DNA of 64,000 nucleotides from Streptomyces sp. S.PNR 29 (GCF_030386795.1 NZ_JANUQM010000023.1:1-64000), one strand, 5' to 3'. Positions 34,801 to 43,594 are shown, counted from the first letter of the stretch. Notes: generated from the sequence alone by a model not told the origin. Program-made: numbers and translations.

Positions 34801-35115
34801 GACGGCGCTGATCCGGCCGGGGCCGGTCACCAGCTGCTTGCTGGCCGCGCCCTTCGGGCACAGCCGGCCGCGGGAGACGGGTGAGTCCGGGTCGCCCTCG
34901 ATCTGCGTGACCTTCTCGTCCTTGACGTAGACCCGCTGGCCGCAGCCCACGGCACAGTACGGGCACACGGACCGTACGACCCGGTCGGCCTGCTCGGTAC
35001 GGGCGGACAGGCGCTCGGTGCCGCGCGAGCGTGCGGCGCTGCCCCGGCCCAGCGCGTCGTCGCCGGTGAGCTGCCGGTACACCGGCCAGCCGTCGATCCA
35101 CTGCCGCAGGCCCAT
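31831..35115 (-). CDS. Selenocysteine-containing formate dehydrogenase catalytic subunit
   Basis: Two open frames joined by an in-frame UGA at 34549-34551 make one 1094-residue molybdopterin oxidoreductase. It starts at 35115 with GGGAG upstream. Near residue 50 CPYCAVGCGQRVYV with the later CPKG binds a 4Fe-4S cluster. The UGA is codon 189 in NQARI-Sec-HSATVPGLGTSFGRGG, exactly where formate dehydrogenases place the metal-ligating Sec or Cys before the active His. A SECIS-type hairpin follows at once. The C-terminal third is the molybdopterin-dinucleotide domain. No Tat signal is visible, so the enzyme probably faces the cytoplasm. selA, selB and tRNA-Sec lie upstream on the same strand. It oxidises formate to CO2. 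Confidence 0.92.
34500..34551 (-). promoter_or_regulatory. SECIS element directly after the selenocysteine UGA
   Basis: Two bases after UGA, CTCCGCCACGG (34546-34536) is the exact complement of CCGTGGCGGAG (34510-34500). An inner hairpin GGTTCCC / GGGGACC closes on the loop GGTCT (34530-34526). The E. coli fdhF SECIS has the same GGUCU apical sequence and a U in the upper stem, both contacted by SelB. Here a U sits opposite a G at that place. The element lies at the standard distance for bacterial recoding. Confidence 0.85.
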
Positions 35116-35194
35116 GGCGATCTCCCGCCTCGCGCCCTTCCGCCGTCGCAGCCAACGTAACGCCGGGGCCCGCCGGGAGCATGTCGAGCGCCGA

Positions 35195-36997
35195 TCACCT
35201 CGGCGCGGTACGCACCCGCCGGGTGTCGTCGGACAGCCGTTCGGTGACACCCCGGCGGTCCAGCAGCTCCAGCAGGGGCACCGCGACCCGGCGTGTGGTG
35301 CGCAGCGCCTGCCGGGCCTGGCTGAGGGTGAACGGCTGGGGCAGTTCCGCGAGCACGTCGCCGGCCCGTGCGTCGGCGTCGGGCAGCAGGAACACACCGT
35401 CGGCCACTTTCAGCAGGCGGCCGGCCCGCATCGCGGCGGCCAGCTCCCTGGTCCCCAGCCGCAGTTCCGCCAGCCTGGCGGCGTCCGGTGCCGCGAACGG
35501 GGCCTCGCGCAACGCGGCGGTCAGTGCGGCCACCGCCGCCTCGACGGGCCCGGGAAGCACCCCAGGGCGGCCCGGCGCGCACACCCGCCCGTCCACCACC
35601 GGCAGCGACGCGGCGTCGGCCAGCCGTTCCACCACACCGGTGCCGGGCAGCCGCAGCCGCTGCCGTACCGCCTCCACGGGCACGCCGGACTCCAGTGGGT
35701 GATCGTCGCGCCACTGGTCCACCACAGTCCGCACGGAGCCGAGCAGCTCGCGCCACACGCTCGGATGAACCCTCAGATCGTCACCCACCGGCTCGCCCAC
35801 CTCGGGCAGTCCCATGGCGTGCAGCTCGCCCACGGTTGCGAAGCGCCGCCGGAGCAGTATCGCCCCGGCCACCGCCTTCGGCGGCGCGTCGGTCAGTGCG
35901 GCCAACTCCGCGGCGCGACGCCGCGCGGCTCCCCGCCGGCGCAGCTCGGGGGGCGTCACGTCGAGTACGTCGACACCGGCGGCGATGCGGTGCCGCCCGG
36001 GGTCGCGCAGCAGCGCACGGTCGCCGACGCGCAGGGGCAGGGGCCGGGCCGGCCGCAGCCGGGCGCTGCCGACCCCCAGGGGCCGGATCCGGGCGGCGAC
36101 CGATGCCGAGCCGATGTGCAGCACCAGCTCTTGAGGGAGGTCACGGCGCTCACCGGCGTCAGCCCTGTCATCACCGACGCTGCGCAGCGCGACGTCGACC
36201 TCGGAGGTGGTCAGCCACCTGCCCGGGGTGAGCAGCGCGTCGCCACGGCCGACCGCATGCTGGTCGACGCCGCGCAGATTGACCGCCACCCGGGCCACGG
36301 CACGGACCTCGGGCGTGTCCCGGCCCAGCGCCTGCAACCGGCGTACCCGCACCACCGCCCCGGTGGACGCCAGCTGAAGCTCCTCTCGCGCGCGCAGGGT
36401 GCCGGCCGTCAGCGTCCCGGTGACCACCGTGCCCGCGCCGACGATGCTGAACGAGCGGTCCACCCACAACCGGACATCGGCGTCCGGATCGGCGGGGGGC
36501 AGGGCTCCGACCAGCCGCACCAGTCCGGCGCGCAGCCGGTCCAGGCCCTCGCCGGTGCGCCCGCTCACCGTCACCGAGCCGACCGGCCCCACGCCGGTCA
36601 CCGCCATACGGGCCAGCGCCTGCCGCCGCGCCGGTTCCGGGTCGGCCAGGTCGCAGCGGGTGACGGCGAGCAGCACATGCCGCACGCCCAGCGCCTCCAG
36701 TGCCTGCAGATGCTCGGTCGACTGCGGCATCCACCCCTCGTCGGCGGCCACCACGAACAGCACGGCGGGGACCGGGCCGACGCCGGCCAGCATGTTGGGC
36801 ACGAACCGCTCGTGGCCGGGGACGTCGACGAACGCAACCTCCGGTCCACCGGGGAGGGTCGTCCAGGCGAAACCGAGGTCGATCGTCAGACCACGCCGGC
36901 GCTCCTGCTCCCAGCGGTCCGGCTCCATCCCGGTGAGCAGCCTCACCAGCGTCGACTTGCCGTGATCGACATGACCGGCGGTGGCGATCACCTGCAC
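35195..36997 (-). CDS. selB: Selenocysteine-specific elongation factor SelB
   Basis: The protein is 600 residues. The GTPase domain starts immediately with TAGHVDHGKSTLVRLLTG (G1), then DVPGHERFVPNMLAG (G3) and VTRCDL (G4 area). EF-Tu-like domains II and III follow. The C-terminal 250 residues form the winged-helix repeats that read the SECIS, ending QPFTLSQARQALRTTRRVAVPLLE. Its length agrees with bacterial SelB. The start overlaps the selA stop by 10 bases, and the formate dehydrogenase gene follows 79 bases downstream. SelB delivers Sec-tRNA to the UGA in that mRNA. Confidence 0.93.
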   Translation of the reverse strand: MQVIATAGHVDHGKSTLVRLLTGMEPDRWEQERRRGLTIDLGFAWTTLPGGPEVAFVDVPGHERFVPNMLAGVGPVPAVLFVVAADEGWMPQSTEHLQALEALGVRHVLLAVTRCDLADPEPARRQALARMAVTGVGPVGSVTVSGRTGEGLDRLRAGLVRLVGALPPADPDADVRLWVDRSFSIVGAGTVVTGTLTAGTLRAREELQLASTGAVVRVRRLQALGRDTPEVRAVARVAVNLRGVDQHAVGRGDALLTPGRWLTTSEVDVALRSVGDDRADAGERRDLPQELVLHIGSASVAARIRPLGVGSARLRPARPLPLRVGDRALLRDPGRHRIAAGVDVLDVTPPELRRRGAARRRAAELAALTDAPPKAVAGAILLRRRFATVGELHAMGLPEVGEPVGDDLRVHPSVWRELLGSVRTVVDQWRDDHPLESGVPVEAVRQRLRLPGTGVVERLADAASLPVVDGRVCAPGRPGVLPGPVEAAVAALTAALREAPFAAPDAARLAELRLGTRELAAAMRAGRLLKVADGVFLLPDADARAGDVLAELPQPFTLSQARQALRTTRRVAVPLLELLDRRGVTERLSDDTRRVRTAPR

Positions 36998-38319
36998 GGC
37001 GGCTCCCTCCGGTGGTCGTCACCCCGACCGCCTGCGGCGGCGAGTACGGCCTCCAGCACCGACTGCTCCTCCTCCGCCCCGACCGTGCGCAGGTCCAGCA
37101 GACAGCGTCCACGCTCCAGTCGGCCGATCACCGGGACAGCACCGGTGCGCAGCAGCGGGCCGAACCGCGCGGGCAGGCCCACGGCCGCGCTGGGCAGGGT
37201 CACCTCCGGCGCACCGCCTCCGCCCACGGCCGCCTCCGTGCGCAGCACCTCCGCCGGTACTCCCTCGGCCCGCAGCCGTTCGGCCAGCCGGGAGGCGCGC
37301 TCGCGCAGCACGGCCTCGTCGGCGGCCAGCGCGGCACGCACGGGCGGCTCCGGACCGCGCAGCGTCGCCTCCAGCGCGGCCAGGGTCAGCTTGTCCACCC
37401 GCAGGGCCCGTGCTGCCGGATGCCGCCGCAGCCGCTCGACCAGTCCCGCTTCGCCGAGCAGCAGCCCGGCCTGCGGACCGCCGAGCAGCTTGTCCCCGCT
37501 GGCGGTCACCAGCGCCGCCCCGGCGCGCAGCGCGGTGGCGGCGTCCGGTTCCCGGGGGAGCAGCGGGTGCGGGGCGAGCAGGCCGGAACCGATGTCCACC
37601 ACCAGCGGGGGGCCGAGCCTCGCCAGTTCGCTCATGTCCGCTGCCGCGGTGAAACCGCTGATGTGGAAATTGGACGCGTGAACCTTGAGCACGAAGGCGG
37701 TGTCGGGGCCGATGGCCTCGGCGTAGTCACGCACATGCGTGCGGTTGGTGGTGCCGACCTCGCGCAGCCGCGCGCCGGTGGAAGCCAGCAGCTCCGGGAT
37801 ACGGAACCCGTCGCCGATCTCTACCAGCTCGCCCCGGCTGATCACGATCTCCCGCCCGGGGGCCAGCGCCAGGGCGCACAGGAGCAGCGCCGCCGCGTTG
37901 TTGTTCACCACGTGCACCGCCCGGGCGTCGGGCACGGCCTCGGCCAGCGCCGCGAGCGCCCCTCGTCCGCGGCGGGCCCGACGGCCTTCCGTGAGGTCGA
38001 ACTCGACGTCCGTGCATCCGGCAGCGGCCATGACCGCGTCCCGGGCGGCTCCCGACAGCGGCGCGCGGCCGAGGTTGGTGTGCACCAGCACCCCGGTCGC
38101 GTTGATCACCGGCCGCAGTCCGCAGGCCCGCTCGGGAAGGTGGCCGACCGCCGCGTCCACCACGTCCTCGGGCGCGATCTCGCCGGTCCTCGCACGACGC
38201 TGGGCCTCGGCGACGGCCGCTTTCACCAGGGGACGCCCGAGGGTCCGTACGGCGGCGGCGATGCGCGGTTCGGCCAGCACGGAGTCGGTGCCGGGGATGA
38301 GCCGACGGGGATCGCTCAT
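36988..38319 (-). CDS. selA: L-seryl-tRNA(Sec) selenium transferase SelA
   Basis: The protein is 443 residues from the ATG at 38319; the longer frame would run through the tRNA gene. This PLP enzyme turns seryl-tRNA(Sec) into selenocysteyl-tRNA using selenophosphate. Conserved segments are VINATGVLVHTNLGRAPLS near residue 80, the VVNNNAAALLL cofactor region and the PLP Lys in SGDKLLGGPQAGLLLG. The selB start overlaps its 3' end. It lies 38 bases downstream of the tRNA-Sec gene, apparently on one transcript. Confidence 0.94.
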   Translation of the reverse strand: MSDPRRLIPGTDSVLAEPRIAAAVRTLGRPLVKAAVAEAQRRARTGEIAPEDVVDAAVGHLPERACGLRPVINATGVLVHTNLGRAPLSGAARDAVMAAAGCTDVEFDLTEGRRARRGRGALAALAEAVPDARAVHVVNNNAAALLLCALALAPGREIVISRGELVEIGDGFRIPELLASTGARLREVGTTNRTHVRDYAEAIGPDTAFVLKVHASNFHISGFTAAADMSELARLGPPLVVDIGSGLLAPHPLLPREPDAATALRAGAALVTASGDKLLGGPQAGLLLGEAGLVERLRRHPAARALRVDKLTLAALEATLRGPEPPVRAALAADEAVLRERASRLAERLRAEGVPAEVLRTEAAVGGGGAPEVTLPSAAVGLPARFGPLLRTGAVPVIGRLERGRCLLDLRTVGAEEEQSVLEAVLAAAGGRGDDHRREPPCR

Positions 38320-38357
38320 GGCACCTCTTCTCCTCGCCGTGACCCTCCTGGGGGACG

Positions 38358-38452
38358 TGGCGGAGGCGGACGGGAATCGAACCCGCCAACGGCAGCTCCT
38401 GCCGTTCAACGGTTTTGAAGACCGGGCCGGTCACCAGGCCGGATACGCCTCC
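38358..38452 (-). tRNA. selC: tRNA-Sec (anticodon UCA)
   Basis: The minus strand gives a 95-base tRNA: GGAGGCG at the 5' end pairs with CGCCTCC, followed by G and an encoded CCA. The anticodon loop is CTTCAAA with TCA. The extra arm (AACGGCAGGAGCTGCCGTT) is very long, and the T loop is GGTTCGATTCC. The length, UCA anticodon and large variable arm are those of bacterial tRNA-Sec. It lies between divergent selD and selA, inside the complete selenium locus. Confidence 0.95.
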
Positions 38453-38515
38453 CCGGGCCACGCGGCCATCTTCGCAAATGCCCTGTACGGGCGCTAATGG
38501 GGTATCTGCGGAATC

Positions 38516-39544
38516 ATGGTCGACGTGACCTCACTGGCGTCGTCTCCTCCATCCGTCCGCCTCACCCAGTACGCGCACGGCGGCGGATGCGCCTGCAAGA
38601 TCCCGCCGGGCGAGCTGGAGGAAGTGCTGCGGGGCCTGGGAGCCGCCGCCCCGGTCCGCGACCCCGCGGGCGAACTGCTGGTCGGGCTGGACGACGGCGA
38701 CGACGCCTCCGTCGTCCGGCTGCCGGACGGCACGGCGGTGCTGGCGACCACGGATTTCTTCACGCCCGTGGTCGACGACGCCTACGACTGGGGCCGGATC
38801 GCCGCGGCGAACGCACTGTCGGACGTGTACGCCACGGGTGGCCAACCCCTGCTCGCCGTGAACCTGCTGGCCTGGCCGCGGGGCGTGCTCCCCCTCGAAC
38901 TGGCCCGCGAGGTCCTGCGCGGCGGCCTGGACGTGGCCGCGTCCGCCGGCTGCCACCTCGCCGGCGGCCACAGCGTGGACGACCCCGAGCCCAAGTACGG
39001 CATGGCCGTTACCGGCCTGGTCGACCCGGACCGTCTGCTGCGCAGTGACGCCGGCACGCCGGGTGTGCCGCTGTCGCTGACCAAGCCGCTGGGCATCGGC
39101 GTGCTGAACAGCAGGCACAAGGCCACCGGCGAGGAGTTCCCCCAGGCGGTGGAGGCCATGACACGGCTCAACCGGGAAGCGGCCGAAGCGGCGGTGGCCG
39201 CCGGGCTCACCTGCGCGACGGACGTCACCGGGTTCGGGCTGCTCGGACATGCCTGCAAACTCGCGCGGGCGAGCGGGGTCACCGCGCTGATCGACTCCAC
39301 CGCCGTGCCCTACCTCGACGGCGCCCGGCAAGCGCTGCGCGAGGGATACGTCAGCGGCGGCACCCGGCGCAATCTGGAGTGGGTACGCCCGCACAGCGAC
39401 CTGTCTGCGGTGAGCGAGGACGAGGCGCTGCTCCTGGCCGACGCCCAGACCTCCGGCGGACTGCTGGTGGCCGGCGAAATCCCCGGCGCCCCCGTCGTGG
39501 GCGAACTGCTGCCGCGCGGTGACCACGTCCTGGTGATCCGCTGA
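38516..39544 (+). CDS. selD: Selenide, water dikinase (selenophosphate synthetase)
   Basis: The protein is 342 residues. It makes selenophosphate from selenide and ATP, the selenium donor for SelA. The N-terminal loop is YAHGGGCACKIPPGEL, with the catalytic Cys and Lys; the catalytic position is Cys and not selenocysteine. LDDGDDASVVRLPDG and ATTDFFTPVVDDAYDWG bind ATP and Mg. TCATDVTGFGLLGHACKLA is the other strongly conserved block. It is divergent from tRNA-Sec with only 63 bases between, so a shared promoter region serves both sides. A second ATG-like start (GTG at 38522) is possible. Confidence 0.94.
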   Translation: MVDVTSLASSPPSVRLTQYAHGGGCACKIPPGELEEVLRGLGAAAPVRDPAGELLVGLDDGDDASVVRLPDGTAVLATTDFFTPVVDDAYDWGRIAAANALSDVYATGGQPLLAVNLLAWPRGVLPLELAREVLRGGLDVAASAGCHLAGGHSVDDPEPKYGMAVTGLVDPDRLLRSDAGTPGVPLSLTKPLGIGVLNSRHKATGEEFPQAVEAMTRLNREAAEAAVAAGLTCATDVTGFGLLGHACKLARASGVTALIDSTAVPYLDGARQALREGYVSGGTRRNLEWVRPHSDLSAVSEDEALLLADAQTSGGLLVAGEIPGAPVVGELLPRGDHVLVIR

Positions 39545-39583
39545 GCCGTCGGGCTCCCCGGGCCTGCCCTGCACAGCCCTTGA

Positions 39584-39889
39584 TCGTCGGCGCTCGTCAC
39601 GGCCGACCCGGCGCTCCCGGCGGTCACCATTGAGGAGTTCGCGGCCGGCTCGCCGCCGATGGAGACGCTGCGGGACCGTCTGATCCGCTGTCTGCCCGAC
39701 CTGTCCGCCGAGATGCACGCCGAGCGTTCCGCCATCACGCGTCACCTGATCGTGCAGATGGTCGCCGAACCGGAGCGAGCGCTCGCGGACAACACCCCGA
39801 CCCGGCATGCCGGTTGGCGTGAGACGGCGAGCGGCCTGATCGACGCCGTCGTCGCCCCGTGGCAGGCGCCGGTTACGCGCGAGGACTGA
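39584..39889 (+). pseudogene. TetR-type regulator, C-terminal fragment
   Basis: The frame opens right after a stop at 39581 and reads ALVTADPALPAVTIEEFAAG, then ETLRDRLIRCLPDL and RSAITRHLIVQMVAEPERAL. This helical pattern, ending in GLIDAVVAPWQ, resembles the ligand-binding end of TetR/AcrR regulators. The DNA-binding N-terminus is absent, and there is no good start except an internal ATG at 39659. It is best read as a 5'-truncated remnant. Confidence 0.4.
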
Positions 39890-40300
39890 CCGCCGGCCCG
39901 CCCGGCACGCTGTTGTGTGTCCGGCGGGCCGGTGCCGTATGACCGGCCGCCGCTGTCGAGGCAGATCCTGTCGGGTGCCAGGGAAGCGGAGCGGATGCGC
40001 CTGCACGACGACGAGGCGCTCGGCAGGCTCGACGCGGGCGCGGTCGTCATCGCATGGGATCCACACCGGCGACGCAGTGGCTGACCGGCTCGGGACTCTC
40101 TCGGCAACGGCGTGGAGTGCGGCGGCGCTCACTGCCGGGCCGCTCCCGGCATCTATGCCGCCGCAACCCGCACTTCGACCGGCGGATCCGTCGATCCTGC
40201 TATGGCGTGGATCACAGCGGCTGGATTGAGTCGGACACCAGGGGCACTTCCGTACTCTCCACGTGACGTGGGAGACCCGGACTGCGAGGATGAGGCGGCC
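39890..40300. other. Gene-poor stretch with a short unassigned frame
   Basis: A short plus-strand frame at 39932-40084 (RQILSGAREAERMRLHDDEA and on) has plausible codon use but no recognisable family. It may be another gene fragment. The rest holds no convincing gene, repeat or stem-loop. The promoter of the following membrane protein should lie near its end. Confidence 0.4.
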
Positions 40301-41002
40301 ATGACTGCTGGGGGGTGTTCTCGCACGCTCAGGGCCGCTGTGTTCACGGCCGTCTGCGTGCTGCTCGCCTCCCTGGGCCACGTCATGATGTCGGGGACCG
40401 CGGTGCCCTGGTGGGCCATGGCCGCGGGGGCGGCGGTGACCGGCGGCACGGCCTGGCGGCTGGCCGACCGGGAGCGCGGGCCGGTCGTGGTTGGCTCCGT
40501 CATGGTCGCCGCCCAAGCCGTACTCCACTCGTCGTTCTCGCTCGCCCAGGCAGTCGTGCATCCGCAGACATCCGGTGGCAGGGCGTTCGTCCAGCAGTGG
40601 CTGGGCCGGCTGCTGTGTGGTTCGCCGCCGGACCCGGGCACGGCGCATGGCGCGACGGGCACCACGCACTCCATCGGGTCGATGGACCACATGGGGGCCG
40701 CACATCCCCTTGACCACGGCATGGGCGGCACGTCCTCGACCGGCATGCTCGCCGCCCACCTGCTGGCCGCGCTGCTGTGCGGCCTGTGGCTCGCCCACGG
40801 CGAGCGCGCCGCGTTCCGCATCCTGCGGGTTCTGGCCGGATGGCTCGTCACTCCGCTGCGCCTGATCCTCCGGCTGCCCGCGCCCCCGCACCGGCCACGC
40901 GTCCGCGCGCGCCGGGGCGGTTCGGATCGCAAGCCGCGGCAGCTTCTCCTCACCCACACGATCACTTCTCGGGGGCCACCCACGGGGACCGCTGTCGCCT
41001 GA
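40301..41002 (+). CDS. Integral membrane protein with His/Met-rich loop
   Basis: The protein is 233 residues from an ATG with GAGGATGAGG upstream. Four hydrophobic helices are visible, the first AAVFTAVCVLLASLGHVMM and the last MLAAHLLAALLCGLWLAHG. The loop between the third and fourth reads SMDHMGAAHPLDHGMGG, a His- and Met-rich sequence usual in copper-handling membrane proteins. The C-terminal tail is basic. A YcnI protein, also linked to copper, follows in the same direction. The family is a poorly known one found beside ycnI in Streptomyces, so copper homeostasis is likely but unproven. Confidence 0.7.
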   Translation: MTAGGCSRTLRAAVFTAVCVLLASLGHVMMSGTAVPWWAMAAGAAVTGGTAWRLADRERGPVVVGSVMVAAQAVLHSSFSLAQAVVHPQTSGGRAFVQQWLGRLLCGSPPDPGTAHGATGTTHSIGSMDHMGAAHPLDHGMGGTSSTGMLAAHLLAALLCGLWLAHGERAAFRILRVLAGWLVTPLRLILRLPAPPHRPRVRARRGGSDRKPRQLLLTHTITSRGPPTGTAVA

Positions 41003-41103
41003 CGACAGCCGGCTTCCCAAGGCCGTGCACGGAGACGACGAGTCGTCGGCTCCGCGCCGCGACGAGGAGCATCGGCCGCGCACACCCGTGCCCGGCCGTT
41101 CAT

Positions 41104-41185
41104 CCCATCACGCCTTCGCTCTTCGCCCTACGTTCTTCACCCTTCACCTTTCGCCTTTCGCCTTTCACCCTTCTCCGCTTCCGCC
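41104..41185 (+). repeat. Pyrimidine-rich tract ahead of ycnI
   Basis: The plus strand here is a run of TTCACC / CTTTCGCC-like units, almost purely pyrimidine, ending at CTTCTCCGCTTCC. Several units repeat directly (CCTTTCGCCTTTCGCCTTTC). It lies in the 229-base gap before the ycnI start, probably within its mRNA leader. It could be a simple slipped-strand repeat. Confidence 0.5.
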
Positions 41186-41231
41186 GTGCCGCCGCCAACT
41201 GCTCGGCGTCACCCCATCGAAGGAGTTCTCA

Positions 41232-41975
41232 GTGCGCCGCCCGACCCTGGTACGCAGCCTGCGCCTCACCGGCGCCCTCTCAGCAGTCGCGTTCGCGGTC
41301 GCTGTCGCCACCGCCGGCCCGGCCGCGGCCCACACGGAGGTCGAAGCGGAGGGTGCCCGAGCCCTCGACCAGAACGTGGAGCTGACCTTCTCCGCCGAGT
41401 CGGAGTCCGCCTCGGCCGGGATCAGCAAGCTGGAGGTCATCCTGCCCGAGGGCATCACCCCGCAGGACATCAGTTATGAGAAGGGCCCCAAGGGCTGGAA
41501 GTTCGCCCCTACCGGCCGGGGCTACACGGTGTCAGGGCCGAAGCTCGCCGTGGGCGAGGACGCCGAGTACGTCGTGACCGTACGGCAGCTGCCGGACGCC
41601 AAGGAGCTGGTCTTCAAGACCCTGCAGACCTACAGCGACGGCAAGGTCGACCGCTGGATCGAACTGGAGGAGGAGGCCCAGGGCGACGGGCACGGGCACG
41701 GGCATCCCGCTCCCCGCCTGGAGCTGAAGGCCGCCGCACCGGGCGCCCAGTCGGTGAGTCCCAGCCCCACGGAGGAACCGACGGCCTCCGCTCCGTCGTC
41801 GGGCACCGCCTCGGACGAGCCCGCCGCCGAGGAGTCGCCCGCGGAGCCGGTGGCGGACAACACGGAGGACGACGACGGCATGTCCGTGGCCGTACCTCTG
41901 GGCATCGGCGCGGTGGTCCTCGTCCTCGGCGGCGGTGTGTGGTGGTTCAGGAACCGCCGGAGCGGATCTGCCTGA
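41232..41975 (+). CDS. YcnI family copper-associated protein (DUF1775)
   Basis: The protein is 247 residues from a GTG after AAGGAGTTCTCA. A Sec signal ends at AGPAAAHTEVEAEGA, leaving an N-terminal His that in YcnI proteins binds copper. The YcnI beta domain covers about residues 30-145 (ISKLEVILPEGITP, YTVSGPKLAVGEDAEYVVTV). A His-rich linker (DGHGHGHPAP) and a Ser/Pro/Thr/Glu stalk lead to a C-terminal helix (VPLGIGAVVLVLGGGVWWF), giving a membrane-anchored extracellular protein. With the preceding His/Met-rich membrane protein it suggests copper handling at the cell surface. Confidence 0.87.
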   Translation: MRRPTLVRSLRLTGALSAVAFAVAVATAGPAAAHTEVEAEGARALDQNVELTFSAESESASAGISKLEVILPEGITPQDISYEKGPKGWKFAPTGRGYTVSGPKLAVGEDAEYVVTVRQLPDAKELVFKTLQTYSDGKVDRWIELEEEAQGDGHGHGHPAPRLELKAAAPGAQSVSPSPTEEPTASAPSSGTASDEPAAEESPAEPVADNTEDDDGMSVAVPLGIGAVVLVLGGGVWWFRNRRSGSA

Positions 41976-42143
41976 GACCCTCGGCCACGACCGGTCGCGC
42001 GCGGCGCGTCACCCATCGGCCGGTCCGTACGAGACGGTGCCGTGGCCACGAGAGCGCTGTGCACGCCGGACGGCGTGAGCCGGTGGCGGGGGCGTCGGTC
42101 CAGGGGCCGGCCGCGTGGGCGTGCGGGAGGTGCCGAGCGGTCC

Positions 42144-43532
42144 TCACCGCAGGGGAGACGGCCGGCCGGGCGCCGGGCCGACGGCGGTCTCATGGCCACG
42201 GTATGGGCGGTCGTCCTCGAGTGGCCCGTCGGCGCCGGACCCCAGAGCCGTGACGATGTCGTCGATGTGGCGTAGCAGTAGGTGACTCGCGGCCGACCAC
42301 CTGGTGTTCTCGCGGCAGGTGAGGGTGACCCGGACATCTCGCTGCTGCTGCTTCACGGCCAGCATCAGCGGTGCACCTCGGTGTCGCTCCGGGCCTTGGT
42401 GGATCCGGGAGTCCTCCTCGGCGTCGGCCGGCGCTTCCGCCGCTCCGGTGTAGAAGTTGAAGTAGGCACCCATCACATCGAGGGACTTCGCGGCAGGCAG
42501 CCGCTCCGCGATGAGCGCGTCGACCTGGAGACGGTCGGCTTCGGCGGCCATGTGCGCACGCATCTGCTGCGACGCCAGGTCCGCGGCCAGCTCCGGCAGT
42601 CCCCTCTCACCGGGGCGACGGACGACAACGGGCGCTTGCATGAACATCTTCGCCGCCGACCGCTGCCGGGGCGGGGACGGGCGGTTCATCGCCAAGGTCA
42701 GGATCCCGATGGCCGGGTGCTTGTTCAGGGAGCACAGAGACAGGCCGTAGGCCAGCAGGAACACCGTGGACAGGGGGACTCGCAGACGGGTCGCGGCCCG
42801 CTGCCCGGAGGCGAGCAGAGCCCGGGAGGTGAACCAACGCGACCGGTAACGGGCCTCGTTGTCGGCCTCGTCGAACGGGGGAGCGCCATCGAGCACCAGG
42901 TCACCGAGACACTCACCCAGACGTGTCACCTGCGCGTCCCAGAAGCGCAGCGCCCGCGTCAGATGCCGCTGCCCTTCCCGCGAAACCTCCCAGGCGGCCA
43001 GGTCGAGCGGCTGGCACACCTCGTCGTCGGACGCGCGGCAGGCCCCGGGATCGCTCAGGTACCGGCGCAGGTCGTCGTGGACGACTTTGGCACCCCAGGC
43101 GTCGGTGGCGCTGTGGTCGATCACGAAGCCCACCTCGTCCACCGTCTCGGCCGGGCCGCTCAGGCCGAGCACGACGCGTAGCGGCCACCCGGCCGCGAGG
43201 TCGAACGACGTACGCCGTACCTCCCCCAAGGCGTCGCGCGCCACTCGCCCGGGGACCATGGTGACGAGCGGCTCGACATCCGACGGCGTCCGCGGCGGAG
43301 AGGCGACCTGTTGGGTACCGCTGCGGCGGTGGTGGTCGTACCTCACGACGGTACGCAGACTCTCGTGCCGCAGGATCAGCTGATGCAGCGCGCGCAGGAC
43401 GCACGGCAGCCGCGCCCCGCCACCCGGCACCACGAAGCACATGTTTCCGTCATGAGCCCTCGTCCTGTCGATGGGCTGGCCGATCATCCAGTCCGTCTGC
43501 GGCCAGTTGAGCCGGCCTTCACGTTGCGGCAT
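42144..43532 (-). CDS. Stand-alone condensation-domain protein
   Basis: The protein is 462 residues from the ATG at 43532 (GGGAG upstream); another ATG 15 bases further up is possible. The fold is that of NRPS condensation domains: MIGQPIDRTRAHDGNM near the start, HQLILRHESLRTVVRYD and the active-site region FVIDHSATDAWGAKVVHDDL. The second His and the Asp of HHxxxDG are kept, but the first His is Asp and the Gly is Ala. It has no carrier or adenylation domain, so it must act on separate carrier proteins. It lies downstream of the MFS gene at the left edge of the cluster, and its 3' end defines that edge. Confidence 0.75.
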   Translation of the reverse strand: MPQREGRLNWPQTDWMIGQPIDRTRAHDGNMCFVVPGGGARLPCVLRALHQLILRHESLRTVVRYDHHRRSGTQQVASPPRTPSDVEPLVTMVPGRVARDALGEVRRTSFDLAAGWPLRVVLGLSGPAETVDEVGFVIDHSATDAWGAKVVHDDLRRYLSDPGACRASDDEVCQPLDLAAWEVSREGQRHLTRALRFWDAQVTRLGECLGDLVLDGAPPFDEADNEARYRSRWFTSRALLASGQRAATRLRVPLSTVFLLAYGLSLCSLNKHPAIGILTLAMNRPSPPRQRSAAKMFMQAPVVVRRPGERGLPELAADLASQQMRAHMAAEADRLQVDALIAERLPAAKSLDVMGAYFNFYTGAAEAPADAEEDSRIHQGPERHRGAPLMLAVKQQQRDVRVTLTCRENTRWSAASHLLLRHIDDIVTALGSGADGPLEDDRPYRGHETAVGPAPGRPSPLR

Positions 43533-43594
43533 GTCACGCACTCCCATCCCTATCGGACTTCTTTCCCAGGCGGACGACCATGCGGTGCGTGTGC

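Noticed and set aside
31900..34884. 994-codon plus-strand open frame across the formate dehydrogenase gene
   Set aside because: It is antisense to the catalytic subunit and shows the composition of a GC-driven shadow frame.
35018..37681. 887-codon open frame on the plus strand across selB and selA
   Set aside because: It is the antisense shadow of selB and selA, whose motifs are unambiguous. The frame is Arg/Gly/Gln-rich with no family signal.
38531..41083. 850-codon minus-strand open frame over selD and the following region
   Set aside because: It is antisense to selD and to the membrane protein, with shadow-type composition.
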